Assembly (NCBI GenBank): GCA_022578605.1
Contig: MU394056.1
Coordinates: forward strand, 124,001 to 188,000
DNA length: 64,000 nucleotides
Origin: Camillea tinctor
Lineage: Eukaryota; Ascomycota; Sordariomycetes; Xylariales; Xylariaceae
Reading direction: 5' to 3'
A model generated the notes under the pieces. It was not told the DNA's origin. It did no database searches and saw only the letters and a program-made list of their open reading frames with translations. The translations under genes were made by a program, and so were the position numbers. Below, piece after piece: positions 1 to 12,106 of this stretch (positions are counted from its first letter, which is position 1; the number at the start of each line of letters is the position of its first letter).

Positions 1-3000
1 AGGCACTGGGTCAAGCACTGTCAATCAACTGACATGGACTTCTAAAGTTCACTATGACAGGTCGGAAAGCGGCAAGGGATATTCCGATATATGCCTCCCT
101 CGGGTTAGTCAATTACATATGAACAAGTCCTCTTAGGTAAGTACTACTTAGCACCTGCCAGAGAGTAGCCGAAATTTAGGGGATATTCCCGTGCACAAGC
201 GCAATTTGCTGCAGGCAAGACCATCCATTCTGCCATTTAAGGGCTTCCCCACAGGAATACCCCATTTTATTACTGGCTGAACAAGATTGTGACCACCTGC
301 AAGAAACGCAGCAGGACGGGCACTACGTACATTTTACCTTGTTGGAGTACGATGGGATTGTCGATGCTGAGTGGTGTGTGGTGCTCAACACGAGCCTTCC
401 ACCACCCGTTGTCCACCACCCTTCTTCTTTTCTTCCTCTTCTTCTTTTTTTTTTTCCTCCCCTTTTATTTTTGATTTTTTGATTTAAATTTCTTTACTTT
501 ATTTTTATTTTTATATTATTTTCAATCAAATTTGCTTTCTTTTCCCTTTCTCGCTCTACATATACTGCTTATACACACATATATACTACATACACACAGT
601 AGGGATGCATCCTTCTCGTATGCAATTAGGTTATAGAGGATCTAAACAAAATGAAGATTCTTGCTTAGGTACATACATCAATGTACACATGTACACTAGG
701 TAATATAATATACCTACTTCCACTTGATACTACCTGATGCATACCATGAGTAATCAATCAATCGATCATCTTCATCTTCATCGAAAAGGTTGAAGGCAAG
801 AAATATCAACACTCTGAAACCAAAGAAAAGAAAAGAAGAGAAATAAAAAAAAGAGTGTAAGTTTGTAAACCATTGTTTCATCGACGCGATACTTCATGTC
901 TTTAATTGGCATCGCTACATGCCTGGATAGGCAAATCGAATTTAACTAACTTACCCCTGTCCCGGACATTATCACGCGAAATGCGTGCCCACGGTGGAGA
1001 CAGTCTAACCCCAAAAAGGGACCTACCCAAGTAAAGAATTCATTGAAGTTCCATCTGCTTTCCAGCTCGTACATTTTAAGTTCTCTAGTGTAGTAGTATG
1101 TAGTGTAGTGTAATAATAATAGGAGGCAAGTTAATAGCATTTATGCGAATATACCTCTTGGCGACCTAAGTAGGTACCTAAGATCCGATTTACACTAGTA
1201 GTACATTACATGTAAAGTGTCGTCAATTTTCTTGTAAGAAAAAAAGAAAGGGAAAGGAAACAACGAGATGGTGTGCATGAAAACCGTTTCAGAACGTGAT
1301 GAAGTGGTGTATAGCGTAAGGTAGGGAGATATAACCTAGCTAATGTTTCTTTAACAAAGGCTATTCTACACCATATTAACCTCTGAGGAACATGAATAAC
1401 CTACCTAAAAGAAAAGGGAAAAGAAAACATATGATGAGGTGGCAGCGAGATTGCAGCAAAATGGAGGGAGCTCGAGCCTCTTTGGAATGATTAAATCTCA
1501 TTGAATAGGAGATTACAACCAATCAGAGAGCTGGAAGTAGGAGAAGACCCCCTCCAAGGGACCCCACGCCAGTTGCTTGTTAAACCCCCGGACAAGACGT
1601 GAAAGCCTTGGCCATCGGTTGGTACAAGAGACATCCACCACCAGAATATCATTTAGATATGCAGCTAACATGGTTAGTAAAGTAGTTTAGCATTCAAGGT
1701 AATTCCACGACCCAAATTGTGTAGATCAAGTACCTACAGTACATATCCAAGTATGAAATGAAGTAACCTAGATACTTGACTGAGCTATGTGCATTATCCA
1801 TAATTAGAAAGTACTGTGTAGATAAATACATGTACATACAGTAACCTACCCTATGTACATGCATTACATAGTAGGTAGTAGGCGCCTTCCTTCCCTACAT
1901 ACATACACTACATAGTAGGTAGGTAAGTACCTGTGCTACAAGGAGAAAGGGGGTTAGGTACCTACCTACAACTAGGTAAATCCATAAAGAAAATTAAATA
2001 AAGGCTAAAAAAAAAAAACACCTAAACCTTCTTAGCTGGGCAGGGTAGGGTATGTTATTACTAGTTAGGTACATACCTAGTATGAGGTATGGTATGGTGG
2101 TACAATGTAGTGTATAGGTTACTACATTAGGTATAATATGTAGTAGTTGCTAGGGGATTAAAAAAATTTATTATCTAACCTAAGGTACCTAACCTAGCCA
2201 ATTCGGACCTGGATTGACATCTCCCATCAAGAAAAAGGGACAAGGAGGTCGGGTCGCTTGTTTCTCTCTCCAAGCTTGCCGTACACGTAAAATCTTCCCT
2301 TCCATTTACAACCAAACCTCCTAATCTTGTGGTCAACTTTACTTTTTTTTTTTTCTGCCACCACAACCAATCCTAGGTTGAACCACACTTTCAATCTTCA
2401 CCCACTTCTTCACCTTCTCTTGTTTCTTTTAACACTTTTTTATTTTACTACTTACTACCATTCCGACATTCACTACAACTTCATTTTGACAAAAAAAAAG
2501 TAATCTGTACGCGCAACTTCCATACTTTTCTTCTTTTACTACCCCCAATCCATTCGCTCGTTCTCCTTCCTCTTGTCAACCCTTCGCGCCATCAAAGGTC
2601 CTGCGACGCCATTGACACGCGACTTTTCTAGCGTCAATCAGGGTATGTGAATACATGGTGCATTGTCACCCAGAACTGAAGGAGGAAGTAAATAGAGAGA
2701 GAGGAAAAGGAATTAAGGAAGAGGCTAGAGATCAGAGAAGAGGCAGTAGAAAGAGGGATAGGGGAAGATAATAGAAGAAAAAAAAAGAGACAACAAGAGC
2801 AACAACAAGATGTGCTTGTCTTGTCTTCTTTTTCTTTCCTATCTTCATCCTTTCCTACCTTCCTATGATTCCTTCTCTGTCTTCTTCTCCTTCTCTCCTC
2901 CCTCTCCTCTCTCTTGATGCCTCCTGAATTCACTACCACTCATTGGTTCTTCACCCAACACCTCCCTGCCGCGTGTCACGTCTCCAACTCTTTCTCTCTC

Positions 3001-3197
3001 TCTCGAAAAAAGACAGACCACCACCCGCTTTCTTTCCTTCCAATCCCCCTAAATCCATCCGATGACGAATCCCCCCCCTCCTTTGATGCAGGTCACAACT
3101 ATTGATGAGCGCCGCACTGACTTCGATACTATTCTATAGACTTCGCGCTTTCCCCTCTGGCATCTTCTAGGTCTTGACATCAATTCTAGCATTCACT
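1..3197. other. gene-free 5' region and pyrimidine-rich septin leader
   Basis: I see no supportable gene here. Positions 1-2400 are AT-rich, with many short copies of a TAGGTACCTA-like word (near 1170-1185, 1860-1990 and 2040-2200). A 13-nt word, tacatagtaggta, occurs twice, near 1865 and 1910. From about 2400 to 3190 the plus strand becomes strongly C/T-rich, which is typical of a fungal promoter and 5' untranslated leader; it runs into the septin start. The short open frames in it are low-complexity and lack a recognisable domain. Confidence 0.6.
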
Positions 3198-5386
3198 ATG
3201 GGTAAGTCATTTCTTTGCAGTCGCCAGCCTGAATTGTGAGCAATGTTGCAAGAATCGTCCGAATCTGCGTCGTTCCTACCGACCCTGCCAAACCGCCCTG
3301 GATGGATGGCGTCTCTTTTTCCTGCTTAACTGGACAATCCTTTTCCTCGACTATCTCTCTCTTCTCAATCCTACCAACAGCACCAAGAGTCTGTCCGTTA
3401 CCGAATCATCACACCTTTTTTGGTTGATCTATTACTACTTGGCCCTCCTTTTTGGTTCTTTGGAATAGCGGACCATCGTTAGGAACAGTCGTCACCGTCA
3501 ACCTGGAAAAATACACAAAAAAATCAACATACGATGCCTCCCTTTCTCAACAATCACGCCAAAGCACGCGCCTGCAGTGTCCAACTGGATAGCTGTGCTG
3601 CCACGGAGAAGCCCCCTCTCCCTCGTAGAGATTCAGCTACCCTTCCTCCAGTCTCTTCCACTAGGTCCACCAGTTTGCCAAAGCCCGAGAACCATCCCCC
3701 TCCTGTCCGTCATTATCGTACCATGCTGGTTATTGACGCCCCTTCCCTTGGGCCGCTTAATCCAATGTCTTATGATGAGCTCTATGTGGACCCGGTTCCT
3801 GGTATTTAGCTTCGGACACGATCTTGCAATTTGCTCCTTTGGCATACTTATCGTGACTCGTAGCTGTGTCTAACGGCAGCTGATGCTAACTTGTGTGAAT
3901 ATAGCTGCAAACGGTACGACCACGCCTCTGCCAGCCGATGGCAAGCAGATCTCATCCCAGCTGCCGTCGCCGACACTCGACATTTCTAACATTAAGACTC
4001 CAGCAGTTTCTTCGGGTCCAGTCTCGACTGGCCCCATTATCAATGACAGCAAGAACATTGTGCGAAGAAAGCTCACTGGCTACGTCGGTTTTGCCAACCT
4101 CCCGAACCAATGGCACCGCAAGAGTGTCCGCAAGGGCTTCAACTTCAATGTCATGGTTGTTGGTATGTTGTGAAAACCCGCCTGCATTCTCTGTTATGTC
4201 CTTGATACTAACGGCAAACTTCTTTATAGGTGAATCGGGCCTGGGTAAATCCACGCTTGTCAACACTCTGTTCAACACCTCCCTGTATCCCCCCAAGGAC
4301 CGCAAGGGACCGAGCCTTGACATAATACCCAAGACCGTTTCTATCCAGTCTATCAGCGCCGACATTGAGGAGGCTGGCGTCCGTCTACGCTTGACTGTGG
4401 TGGATACTCCTGGTTTTGGAGACTTTGTTAACAACGATGAGTCGTGGAGACCCATTGTTGACAACATTGAGCAGCGTTATGATGCCTACCTGGATGCTGA
4501 GAACAAGGTCAACCGCATGAACATTGTGGACAACCGCATTCATGCCTGTGTCTATTTCATCCAGCCCACCGGCCACTCTCTGAAGCCTCTTGACATCGAG
4601 GTGATGCGCCGCCTGCACACCAAGGTCAACTTGATTCCTGTCATTGCCAAGTCCGACACTCTCACTGATGAGGAGATCCTCAGCTTCAAGTCTCGGGTAC
4701 GTTAGATATGAAAGTTAGAGTGGTTCACTTGACTAATTAAAATTTTTTAGATTCTCGCCGACATCAAGCACCATGGTATCCAGATCTTCGAGGGACCCCG
4801 TTACGAGCTCGATGACGAGGAGACCATTGCCGAGAACAACGAGATCATGTCCAAGGTCCCCTTTGCTGTTGTTGGTGCCAACAACGAGATCACCAATGCC
4901 GATGGTCGCAAGGTCCGAGGTCGTCGTTACCCATGGGGTGTCATTGAGGTGGACAACGAGGAACACTGTGACTTCGTCAAGCTCCGACAGATGCTTATCC
5001 GAACCCACATGGAGGAGCTCAAGGAGCATACCAACAACAACCTGTACGAGAACTACCGAACGGACAAGCTGACCGCTATGGGTGTTGCTCAGGACCCCAG
5101 CGTTTTCAAGGAGGTCAACCCTGCTGTCAAGCAGGAGGAGGAACGTGCTCTCCACGAGCAGAAGCTCGCCAAGATGGAGGCCGAGATGAAGATGGTCTTC
5201 CAGCAGAAGGTGGCCGAGAAGGAGAGCAAGCTGAAGCAGAGCGAGGAAGAGCTGTACGCCCGTCACCGCGAGATGAAGGAGCAGCTCGAGCGACAACGGT
5301 TAGAACTGGAGGAGAAGAAGGCTCGCGTCGAGAGCGGCAGACCGTTGGAGAAAGAGGGCAAGCGAAAGGGTTTCTCCCTGCGCTAA
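3198..5386 (+). CDS. cdc3: septin, Cdc3/AspB class
   Basis: Septin GTPase subunit that builds hetero-oligomeric filaments at septa, hyphal branches and conidiophores. My model has exons 3198-3201, 3905-4162, 4230-4696 and 4751-5386 (454 aa). The first exon is only ATGG; joined to 3905 it reads M-A-A-N-G-T-T-T. The P-loop is GESGLGKST, the switch motif is DTPGFGDF and the G4 motif is AKSD. The septin unique element precedes a charged C-terminal coiled coil (about the last 85 residues, rich in E, K and Q). The segment [15 protein letters not shown] before the P-loop is the polybasic/Cdc3-type signature, which separates it from Cdc10, Cdc11 and Cdc12 septins. Introns 2 and 3 are short and interrupt the G domain. 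The first intron would be 703 nt, unusually long. An alternative first exon (3534-3801) splices to 3905 in the same phase, so the N-terminus is uncertain; the body of the protein is certain. Confidence 0.93.
3534..3801 (+). CDS. possible alternative first coding exon of the septin
   Basis: An open frame starts at ATG 3534 inside the long first septin intron. It ends at a donor (G|GTATTT) after codon 89 plus one base. That phase matches the acceptor at 3903-3904, so a transcript starting here would give a septin with an 89-residue proline/serine-rich N-terminal extension. The resulting 103-nt intron has a GCTAAC branch-like site at about 3883-3888. Yeast Cdc3 also has a long N-terminal extension before the conserved core, so this is plausible. 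It competes with the ATGG exon at 3198; the sequence alone does not decide. Confidence 0.35.
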
Positions 5387-7636
5387 GCCTACCACGACCC
5401 TCTTTAGCCTACGATCTATGCCCCAGCCTTGATGATGCCCATTTCATACCCGCCTGCCGCGTTTCTTCGCTTCTTTCTGTCTATTGAGCTTCTCTTCTTT
5501 TTAATCAACATCTCATCTAATACACCTCACGAGAAGATTGTCCTTGGCGGAAGTAGTCCGATGAGAATATCTGGTCGTGACAGGTAGTACAAAAACACGG
5601 CTGATAATCTTCCTTGCAACACAAGCTGGGCTCTGAGCGACGGGTATATGATATTCTGCCATCGCTGTTGGGTTCGGAGGTCCTATACATCGCAGCCGGA
5701 GATATAGTTGGGTCTAGGGGGGACTACTCAGTCAACATTCCGTTTTCCGAAACATTGTCCTTATATGTTGCCGCAGACGATGAAAACCACCTTTTCAACA
5801 CATAAAGAAGAGGCCGGGATTGCATTTGACGAATAAGTACGAGAAGCAGCATCTATGGAGTTTCTCTTGTTGACTGATCATCCCATTACGCCTGGAAAAC
5901 CGAACATAATCTTGCCGTTAGCATATCTTCCCCCCCGAATTCTCTTGGAACATCTCAACCCGACCCTTCCTATTTCCTTGACGGTCATAAGTGCGTTTTT
6001 TTCTCGTTTAGTTCGTTACGATAAAAATACCCGGGATTGGTTGGGGGAGGACGTTCAGTGCGACATGTTTGAGGACAAGGAGGATAATGCCTATCAGCAT
6101 CCCCAAAAATAATCCCCCCCCTGACTAGATACCTGTATTTTAGGAGGAGCAGTCTCTTTTTTTTTCTGTGAGATGGCGTTGTTTACAAGTCTCGCTGACT
6201 TGGTCCATCTGACAAGGGGGAGAGATCATCCTCGATCATACACACACACACACGTCTGGCCACGAACCTTGGCCCTTAGTTTTTCCTTACGTCACTACAA
6301 ACCATGTTATTTGTTCTTTTTTTTCTCTTTTCCTTGAGTGTCCTGTCTAGCTTCCAAATGTGTCTTTTTTTTTCTAGTTTAGGTCGTCTGAATCGAAAAG
6401 GATGATGGTCTTAGTAATGAATATTGCTTGATGAGCTGGTGACTTTTTCTTTTCTGTTCTTAATGCTAACTTGTGCCCCTTCCCTTTTTTTGGAATCATA
6501 ATGTAGATGAATTGGATGGTAAATGAATTCAGTCAGTTCCCACCCCGCTCATATGAATGGTTTGATGCTGGACCCCGTATATATCTGCTTGACCTTAGTT
6601 GCTTTTACAATGGGGTAGTAGGGGGCGATGGGTTGTAGAATGCGATTCGGATGAGGTTTGGTGTATTGGAATAGGTTACCCTCTAGTTAAGCCATGTAGT
6701 TAGGTATCTGAGGTCATGGTTAATAGTCCGGTGCTGGGCAGGGGAGAGGAACTCGTAGACATCTCGTCCTACTTTCTTTTTTCTTTTTTCCCGTGTTCGT
6801 AAGGGATATATGTGTATAGATAGAAAACCCCCCTTTTTGGTCATGTAGTTATTAAAACATTTTATTCGCTTTTTTTCCCCCTTTTTTCTCCTTTTTCTAG
6901 GTCCTCGCTATGACGCGCTATCATATGGTATATATAGAGGATCGGTCTGTCTCCAAATAGGAATGGGAAACATTAAGCCTGTAATGAGGCTGGTTAGGTG
7001 TACAATGGGTTGATGGAGAGGGGTAGTTGGTTAGAGAAGTGTTGTCTAAATGTAATTTATATAGGTTATACTAGACTTTGAAGAGAAATCTTAAGAGGAA
7101 GAGTAGCAGTGGTGATGATATTACAAGTCTTTTTTTTCTTTCATATTATACATCGCTCTATTAATGATAGAAGGGGGGAAGGAGAGAAGCTTCATCTCGT
7201 CTCCCCCCTCCCCCCCTTCTTTTTTTCTTTTCTTTAAGAAAGGCGGTGGTCTCCTAACTGGCTCAACTACTTAGCAGTAATAGGTCCTTTACCCATCCTT
7301 TTTCTCCCTCGGACCACTCTCGTACCTCACCCTCCTCTCTTACTTTTGGATAGGGGAAGTGGCGTGTGTGTGTGTGTCTAAATGTACATAGTCTGTGTGT
7401 GCCGTTAAATCTGGAATGTACAAAGACCAGGTCTTAGGTCGTGAGCCATACATATAAAACACCTATCGCGCAATACATACACCCCTCTCCCTCGGAAACC
7501 CTTGTCCTATCTCATTTTATATACACTGGCCTTGATATATAAAAAATCTCCTTTAGGTAAATCTTTTTTTCGTCATATCTCTAATGGCCTTTCTCCTCAC
7601 TAGGCGGTGGCCTCCCTAATCGTCCCTTCTGGCTCT
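5387..7636. other. long convergent intergenic region
   Basis: There are about 2.2 kb between the septin stop and the stop of the minus-strand Nam9 gene, long for two convergent fungal genes. It holds T-rich tracts, a short CA repeat (about 6239-6253) and a GT repeat (about 7361-7377). The 60-85-codon open frames at 5614-6112 show no domain. They are probably 3' untranslated sequence. Confidence 0.6.
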
Positions 7637-9185
7637 CTACCGTCTCCTCAGGTACCAGTTGTACGCGAGCTGATTGACCTCGTAGGGGAAAGGGGTAGGG
7701 ACCTCGGCGTCGCCACGGCGCGCGACGGGGTGGCGCAGGTACACGGCGGCGCAGATGTTCTGGTTCACCTCGAGGTAGCGGGGGATGGTGGCGAAGGGGG
7801 CCATGAAGGGACGGGGCCTCCAGGGAGTCGCGTAGGGCTTGGTCGGGTCGTACGGGTTCTCCTGCTCATTGCGTATGTGCTCCTGCATGCGCGCCTCGAG
7901 CTGCTCTAGCTGCGCGGAGGTGAGGTCATCCAACGGGTCGTCTGACTCTGCCTCCTTCTTGGATTCCTCCTCCGCAGACGTGTCCCTGCCGATCTTCAGC
8001 TCTCCGAGCATCCGCGCGAGCTCGTCGGTGATTTCGGTTGGTGAGGCGGAAGGGCGGCCGGCGCGCGTAAGGAGTGGCTTCACCTCCTTGATGAATTTCC
8101 GCAGCGACTGTTTCTGTCCTCCGCTCAGGTCCTCTTCGGCTATAATCTGCTTGGCCTTCTTGACAATATCCTGGATTTGCTGTCGTGTGGGTTTCATGTC
8201 TGCGCGGACAGGCTCGGGTGCGTCGGTCGTATCTGGGTCTTGCTCTGCGTCGGCGGGTTTGGCTTCGGCTGCTTCTTCTGCGTTTTCAGCTGCTGCTTCT
8301 GCCTCGGCAGCATCCTCTGCTGGTGCGTCGGTGTCGTTCGACGGAAGGGCAGCTGCTGGCTGCCTCCTAGGTCTCATAGCCGAGGGATCTTTCTTGGCAC
8401 CAGTTGCGAACATGACACGCTCGGGATCGACTTGGAACATGTCACCGGGGTTGAGACGGTAACCGGGGAAGGGCATCTGTGGGGGGTGGACTTGGGTTAG
8501 GAAGCTAATTACTTTACATGCCAAACTAGCAAAGGGGATTGCTCACCTTCTTGCCATTGACTTTCACGGCGCCGTGGACACAGAACTGTCTGGCCTGCCT
8601 CGCGCTGCTGGCGAACATGGCACGGAAGACAGCAATATCGAGGCGCCTCTCCATGGGAGCAAAGGCCATCTGCATGTAAGGGGTCACACGCATTCTAGAC
8701 CTATTGTCCATCTCCCATCTGGGGGGTATCTGGCGCCCTGAACCACGGCCGGCGGCCAGTTCGGAGCCATCAAAGGCGGCCATGTACTTAGGATTCATTT
8801 CGGCGACAGCTAGGAGACGGCGCCTGAACATACGCTCCCACTTACGCTCGACAACGTGCTCACCGTGGTAAGCTCGCAGCATACCCTTAGCGCGCCACTT
8901 CTGCTGGAAGAAGGTCTCATTGTCTCCCCGGCCGATCTTGGGGGAGCGCATGTGGGCCAGGTTAAACAAGTTGTATTTGTTCCAACTTTGACGAAGTTTC
9001 TATAAGGAGGGAAGAAAGGGGGGAAGAGAGGAAGCAGAGAAAAAGTCAGTGATTTATTTTCTACAGTAAGGATATACTTATATATATATATATAAGGACA
9101 TATATAAATATAAAAAAGACAATTGGTTATGATTTATAGAAGAACTCACCGGCCGCTTTAGGCCGTGGAATCTCTTGGGCTTCAT
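7637..9185 (-). CDS. NAM9: mitochondrial small ribosomal subunit protein uS4m (Nam9)
   Basis: Mitoribosomal S4 homologue that binds 15S/16S rRNA early in small-subunit assembly. Exons on the minus strand are 9150-9185, 8547-8999 and 7637-8476, all phase 0, giving 442 aa. It starts [12 protein letters not shown] and continues [14 protein letters not shown], the typical Nam9 N-terminus. The S4 RNA-binding domain lies at about residues 128-190 ([11 protein letters not shown]... then [19 protein letters not shown]) and is split by intron 2. A C-terminal half of about 250 residues contains an Ala/Glu/Asp-rich linker (about residues 185-240) and ends [14 protein letters not shown]. The extension is typical of fungal S4m proteins rather than bacterial S4. 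The start was chosen because the ATG at 9185 gives the conserved KRF.GLKRP motif at the very N-terminus. Confidence 0.92.
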
Positions 9186-10052
9186 CTTTCTTGTATTCTG
9201 TTGGCTAGTGTTGAAAGTCTGTGTGTATTTTTGTTGTTGTTTCAGAGATGGAGGAGGAGAAGGAGGAATAATAAGAAGAAGAGGAGGAGGAATAACAAAT
9301 ATAGGGAAAAAAAAAAAAAGAAGAGACAAGGAAAGAGACGGGAAGAAGAAGTGACGAAGGGAGGGAAAGGACAAGACCAAAGATATTGGAAGGCGCCCCT
9401 CAATTCTTAATTCTCAATTCCTTTAGAGTTGCGCAACGGGCTGCACTAACTACATACATAAAAAATTCTAGATAGTGAGTGATCACGTGCCATGGTCCGA
9501 TTAAAGCTTTATCGTTACTACCTATCTAATCTATGAATTGATAAGAGCTACAGTTCTCTAGTACATCTAAGTTCGTGTAAGTTCCTATAAGTGGAACACC
9601 CTTGCATCTTTCAAAAGCTATAACCTACATAGTACATATAACCTATTGCAAGTCTTACCAGTGATTGGTCCCCGGCTTCATGTATAACAGCAACCAACAA
9701 CCAACAACCCCGACATCATCACTTATATCACACTGATGCCGGATCAAGTAGCCATTCCTACCTCTGTGCTCCTCTCTCTATATATAATCTTATCGGGCTT
9801 AGCGAGAGCTCAGAATGGCGCCTGTCCCGGACCCTGGTAGCCCTATTGCAGCCGCCGGAGAATGAATGTTCAGGGGTTTTGCACATATAAAGCCCAGGAT
9901 CTCACCATGATGCATTCCATGTCATCAGACCTAGATATAGATACAGAAATATATAAATATAGAGAGTGATCTCACCTTAGTCTGAGGACTCCTACCTATC
10001 ATACTTATTAACCGAGTGTATTCTGTCAATCTCCATAATACTCACTCACACC
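9186..10052. other. divergent promoter region
   Basis: Intergenic region shared by Nam9 (minus) and the phosphotransferase (plus). It has an A/G-rich run at 9240-9370 upstream of Nam9 and otherwise AT-rich sequence. A TA repeat (about 9078-9094) lies just inside the first Nam9 intron. I see no gene. Confidence 0.6.
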
Positions 10053-11674
10053 ATGGCTAATGAACCCAATGGCGTCCCATCTCGTATACCGGAGGGCTTC
10101 CCCAACCCATTCAAAACCGTAGATCCGAACGTGAAAGAAAGTAAGTCAGATAGGCAACCTCACTAGCTTTCCATTTGCTGAAAATTCGAGTGTTAACCCT
10201 GTTGCTATGACAGAGTTGCCCAAAGGCAGTGAAATCGTCAACCTATCCTCATTCGGCTCTAGTTTCTGGTCCTATATAGGCCGCCTCGACGTAAGGCTTG
10301 CGGATGGAGAGGCCAAGTCCTACCTTCTCAAGGTCACTCCCGAGGAGAAAGGCAGGGGCATGTCGGAGGGCGAGTTCGTCAGCATGTCTGCGCTCTACGC
10401 CATCAAGCCCGATTTCGTACCGCGGCCGGTCGCTTGGGGCTCGTATAGAGACATACCAGACATGCACTTTTTTCTCGTCGAGTTCCTGTAAGTTGTGGGG
10501 GACATGCCCGCCGATGAACCCAACGTACAACTCATAGCTTCATCATCGCACAACCTACTTACATCACATTCCCCTCCTTCCTTCTCACTAACTCCCTAAC
10601 CAACTCCAGAACCCTCATCGACACCCTCCCCACCCCGACGCACCTCGCCACGCACCTCACGAGCCTGCACCTCGACCCGCGCGCCGCCTCGCCCACCGGC
10701 CAATTCGGGTTCCCGCACACGACCTGGTCGGGGGTCGTGCGGCGCGACAACACCTGGTGCGCCACGTGGGAGTCGTATTTCGCGCGGGAGCTGCGCGGCC
10801 GGCTCGCGCTGGAGAAAACGAAGCACGCGCCCGACGCCGAGCTAGCGCGTCTCGCGTCGCGGGTCCTGGCGCGCGTGGTCCCGCGGCTGCTGCGGCCGCT
10901 GTCGGTGACCCCCGTGCTCGTGCACGGCGACCTGTGGAACAAGAACGTGGCCCTCGACGCGGGGACCGGGCGCCCGGTGATTTTCGACGCCGGGTGTGTG
11001 TATGCGCATAATGAGTGTAAGTTTGAGTTCCGGGGGAAAGGGGGGGGTAAGGGGGTGGGTAGCTAGAAGTTTTTGATGAGAAAAAAAAAAGAAATGAAAA
11101 AAAAAGAGGAGGAAAGAGGACAAAAAAAAAAGCATCTTGAGAAAATAAGCTAAGCTGCGTCTATATAAATCTCCCCCCTTCTAGACGAAATCGGTATTTG
11201 GACATGTACGCGGTACCAGTTCAGCCAAGAGCACATCGACGCCTACTGCCGGCTCTTCCCCCCCGCGGAGCCAAAGGAGGACTTTGCCGATCGCGCGCTG
11301 CTGTACGCCATGTACGTTCACTGTTCTTCTCTCAGACGCTGGGCTTTCTTCTAACTGCGTGCTTTTAACCTGATAGGTCTATGGATCTCTGTGCTTCGTA
11401 CGTGCACGATCACGACCCTTCTTATAGAGGCTTGTAAGTTATATTATACCCCTTCCCCCTTATTTTATAGTATATTCCACCCGAAACCAAAAGAGAAAGA
11501 GAGAGATATATAAGCGACGAAAACCCCCTTTTTTCTCTTATCATCAATCCCCTTTCCGTCGCTGATCGTCGTCTCCTAAGGGTAAAACGTACCATGAAAT
11601 ATCTCGTCGACAAGTACCCGGGAGGCTATGAAGAATGGGCTCGAGGTTCTGAAGGGTCGGTTAGGAATGTCTAG
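10053..11674 (+). CDS. fructosamine/ketosamine-3-kinase-like phosphotransferase
   Basis: Six exons: 10053-10140, 10214-10487, 10610-11016, 11185-11311, 11377-11433 and 11581-11674 (348 aa). All junctions keep frame. The protein matches the fungal fructosamine kinase/APH-like fold. FGSSFWSYIGRLDVRLADG is the glycine-loop region, and YLLKV carries the ATP-binding lysine. HGDLWNKN is the catalytic loop with the Asp base, and IFDAGCVYAHNE supplies the metal-binding Asp. The tail KYLVDKYPGGYEEW closes the domain. Family members phosphorylate ketosamines on glycated proteins or related small molecules; the substrate here is unknown. Exon 3 is much richer in G and C than its neighbours. The gene is flanked by Nam9 (divergent) and La (convergent), which gives no functional hint. 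Confidence 0.82.
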
Positions 11675-12106
11675 ATATTTATTTATCTATGCCTTTTAGG
11701 TGGCATCATAGCCCCTGAGAAAAGAATGGTTATTACAATGCCCGCTGGTTCTCATAGATGTATAAGACAGAAGTGAGAACTTTCGTTTTTCACTAGGTTA
11801 GAGAGATTGAATGCAATGCCACAAGTGTACTAGATTATCGCTCGCTTCTTCGTTGCTATAAGCGCATCTGTTGAGGTGTAGGCAAGGTATCTACATGAAA
11901 ACGAACCACCAACGCCGTTCCGGTTAATGCCAGTGTTCCCTCCCTTCAGGAATTACCATTGTGCCACATTCTTCTTGCCATTGGTAGATAACATACATTG
12001 ACTGGAGAGCGACCTAGTTAATTTAGGAGAGATCAATATTAGACTCTTTGCAGTCGCTAGAAAAAAACAACAGCAGATGTCAATCGTTCTTGCGAATAAA
12101 GGTAGC
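11675..12106. other. convergent 3' intergenic region
   Basis: About 430 bp between the phosphotransferase stop and the La stop. It presumably carries both 3' untranslated regions. I recognise no gene or repeat. Confidence 0.6.

Noticed and set aside
3952..5296. Long minus-strand open frames (171 and 187 codons) opposite the septin
   Set aside because: Mirror frames of the strongly biased septin coding sequence; no domain and no promoter.
7607..8500. Plus-strand open frames of up to 207 codons opposite Nam9
   Set aside because: Low-complexity Ser/Ala-rich text that is the complement of the Ala/Glu linker of Nam9.
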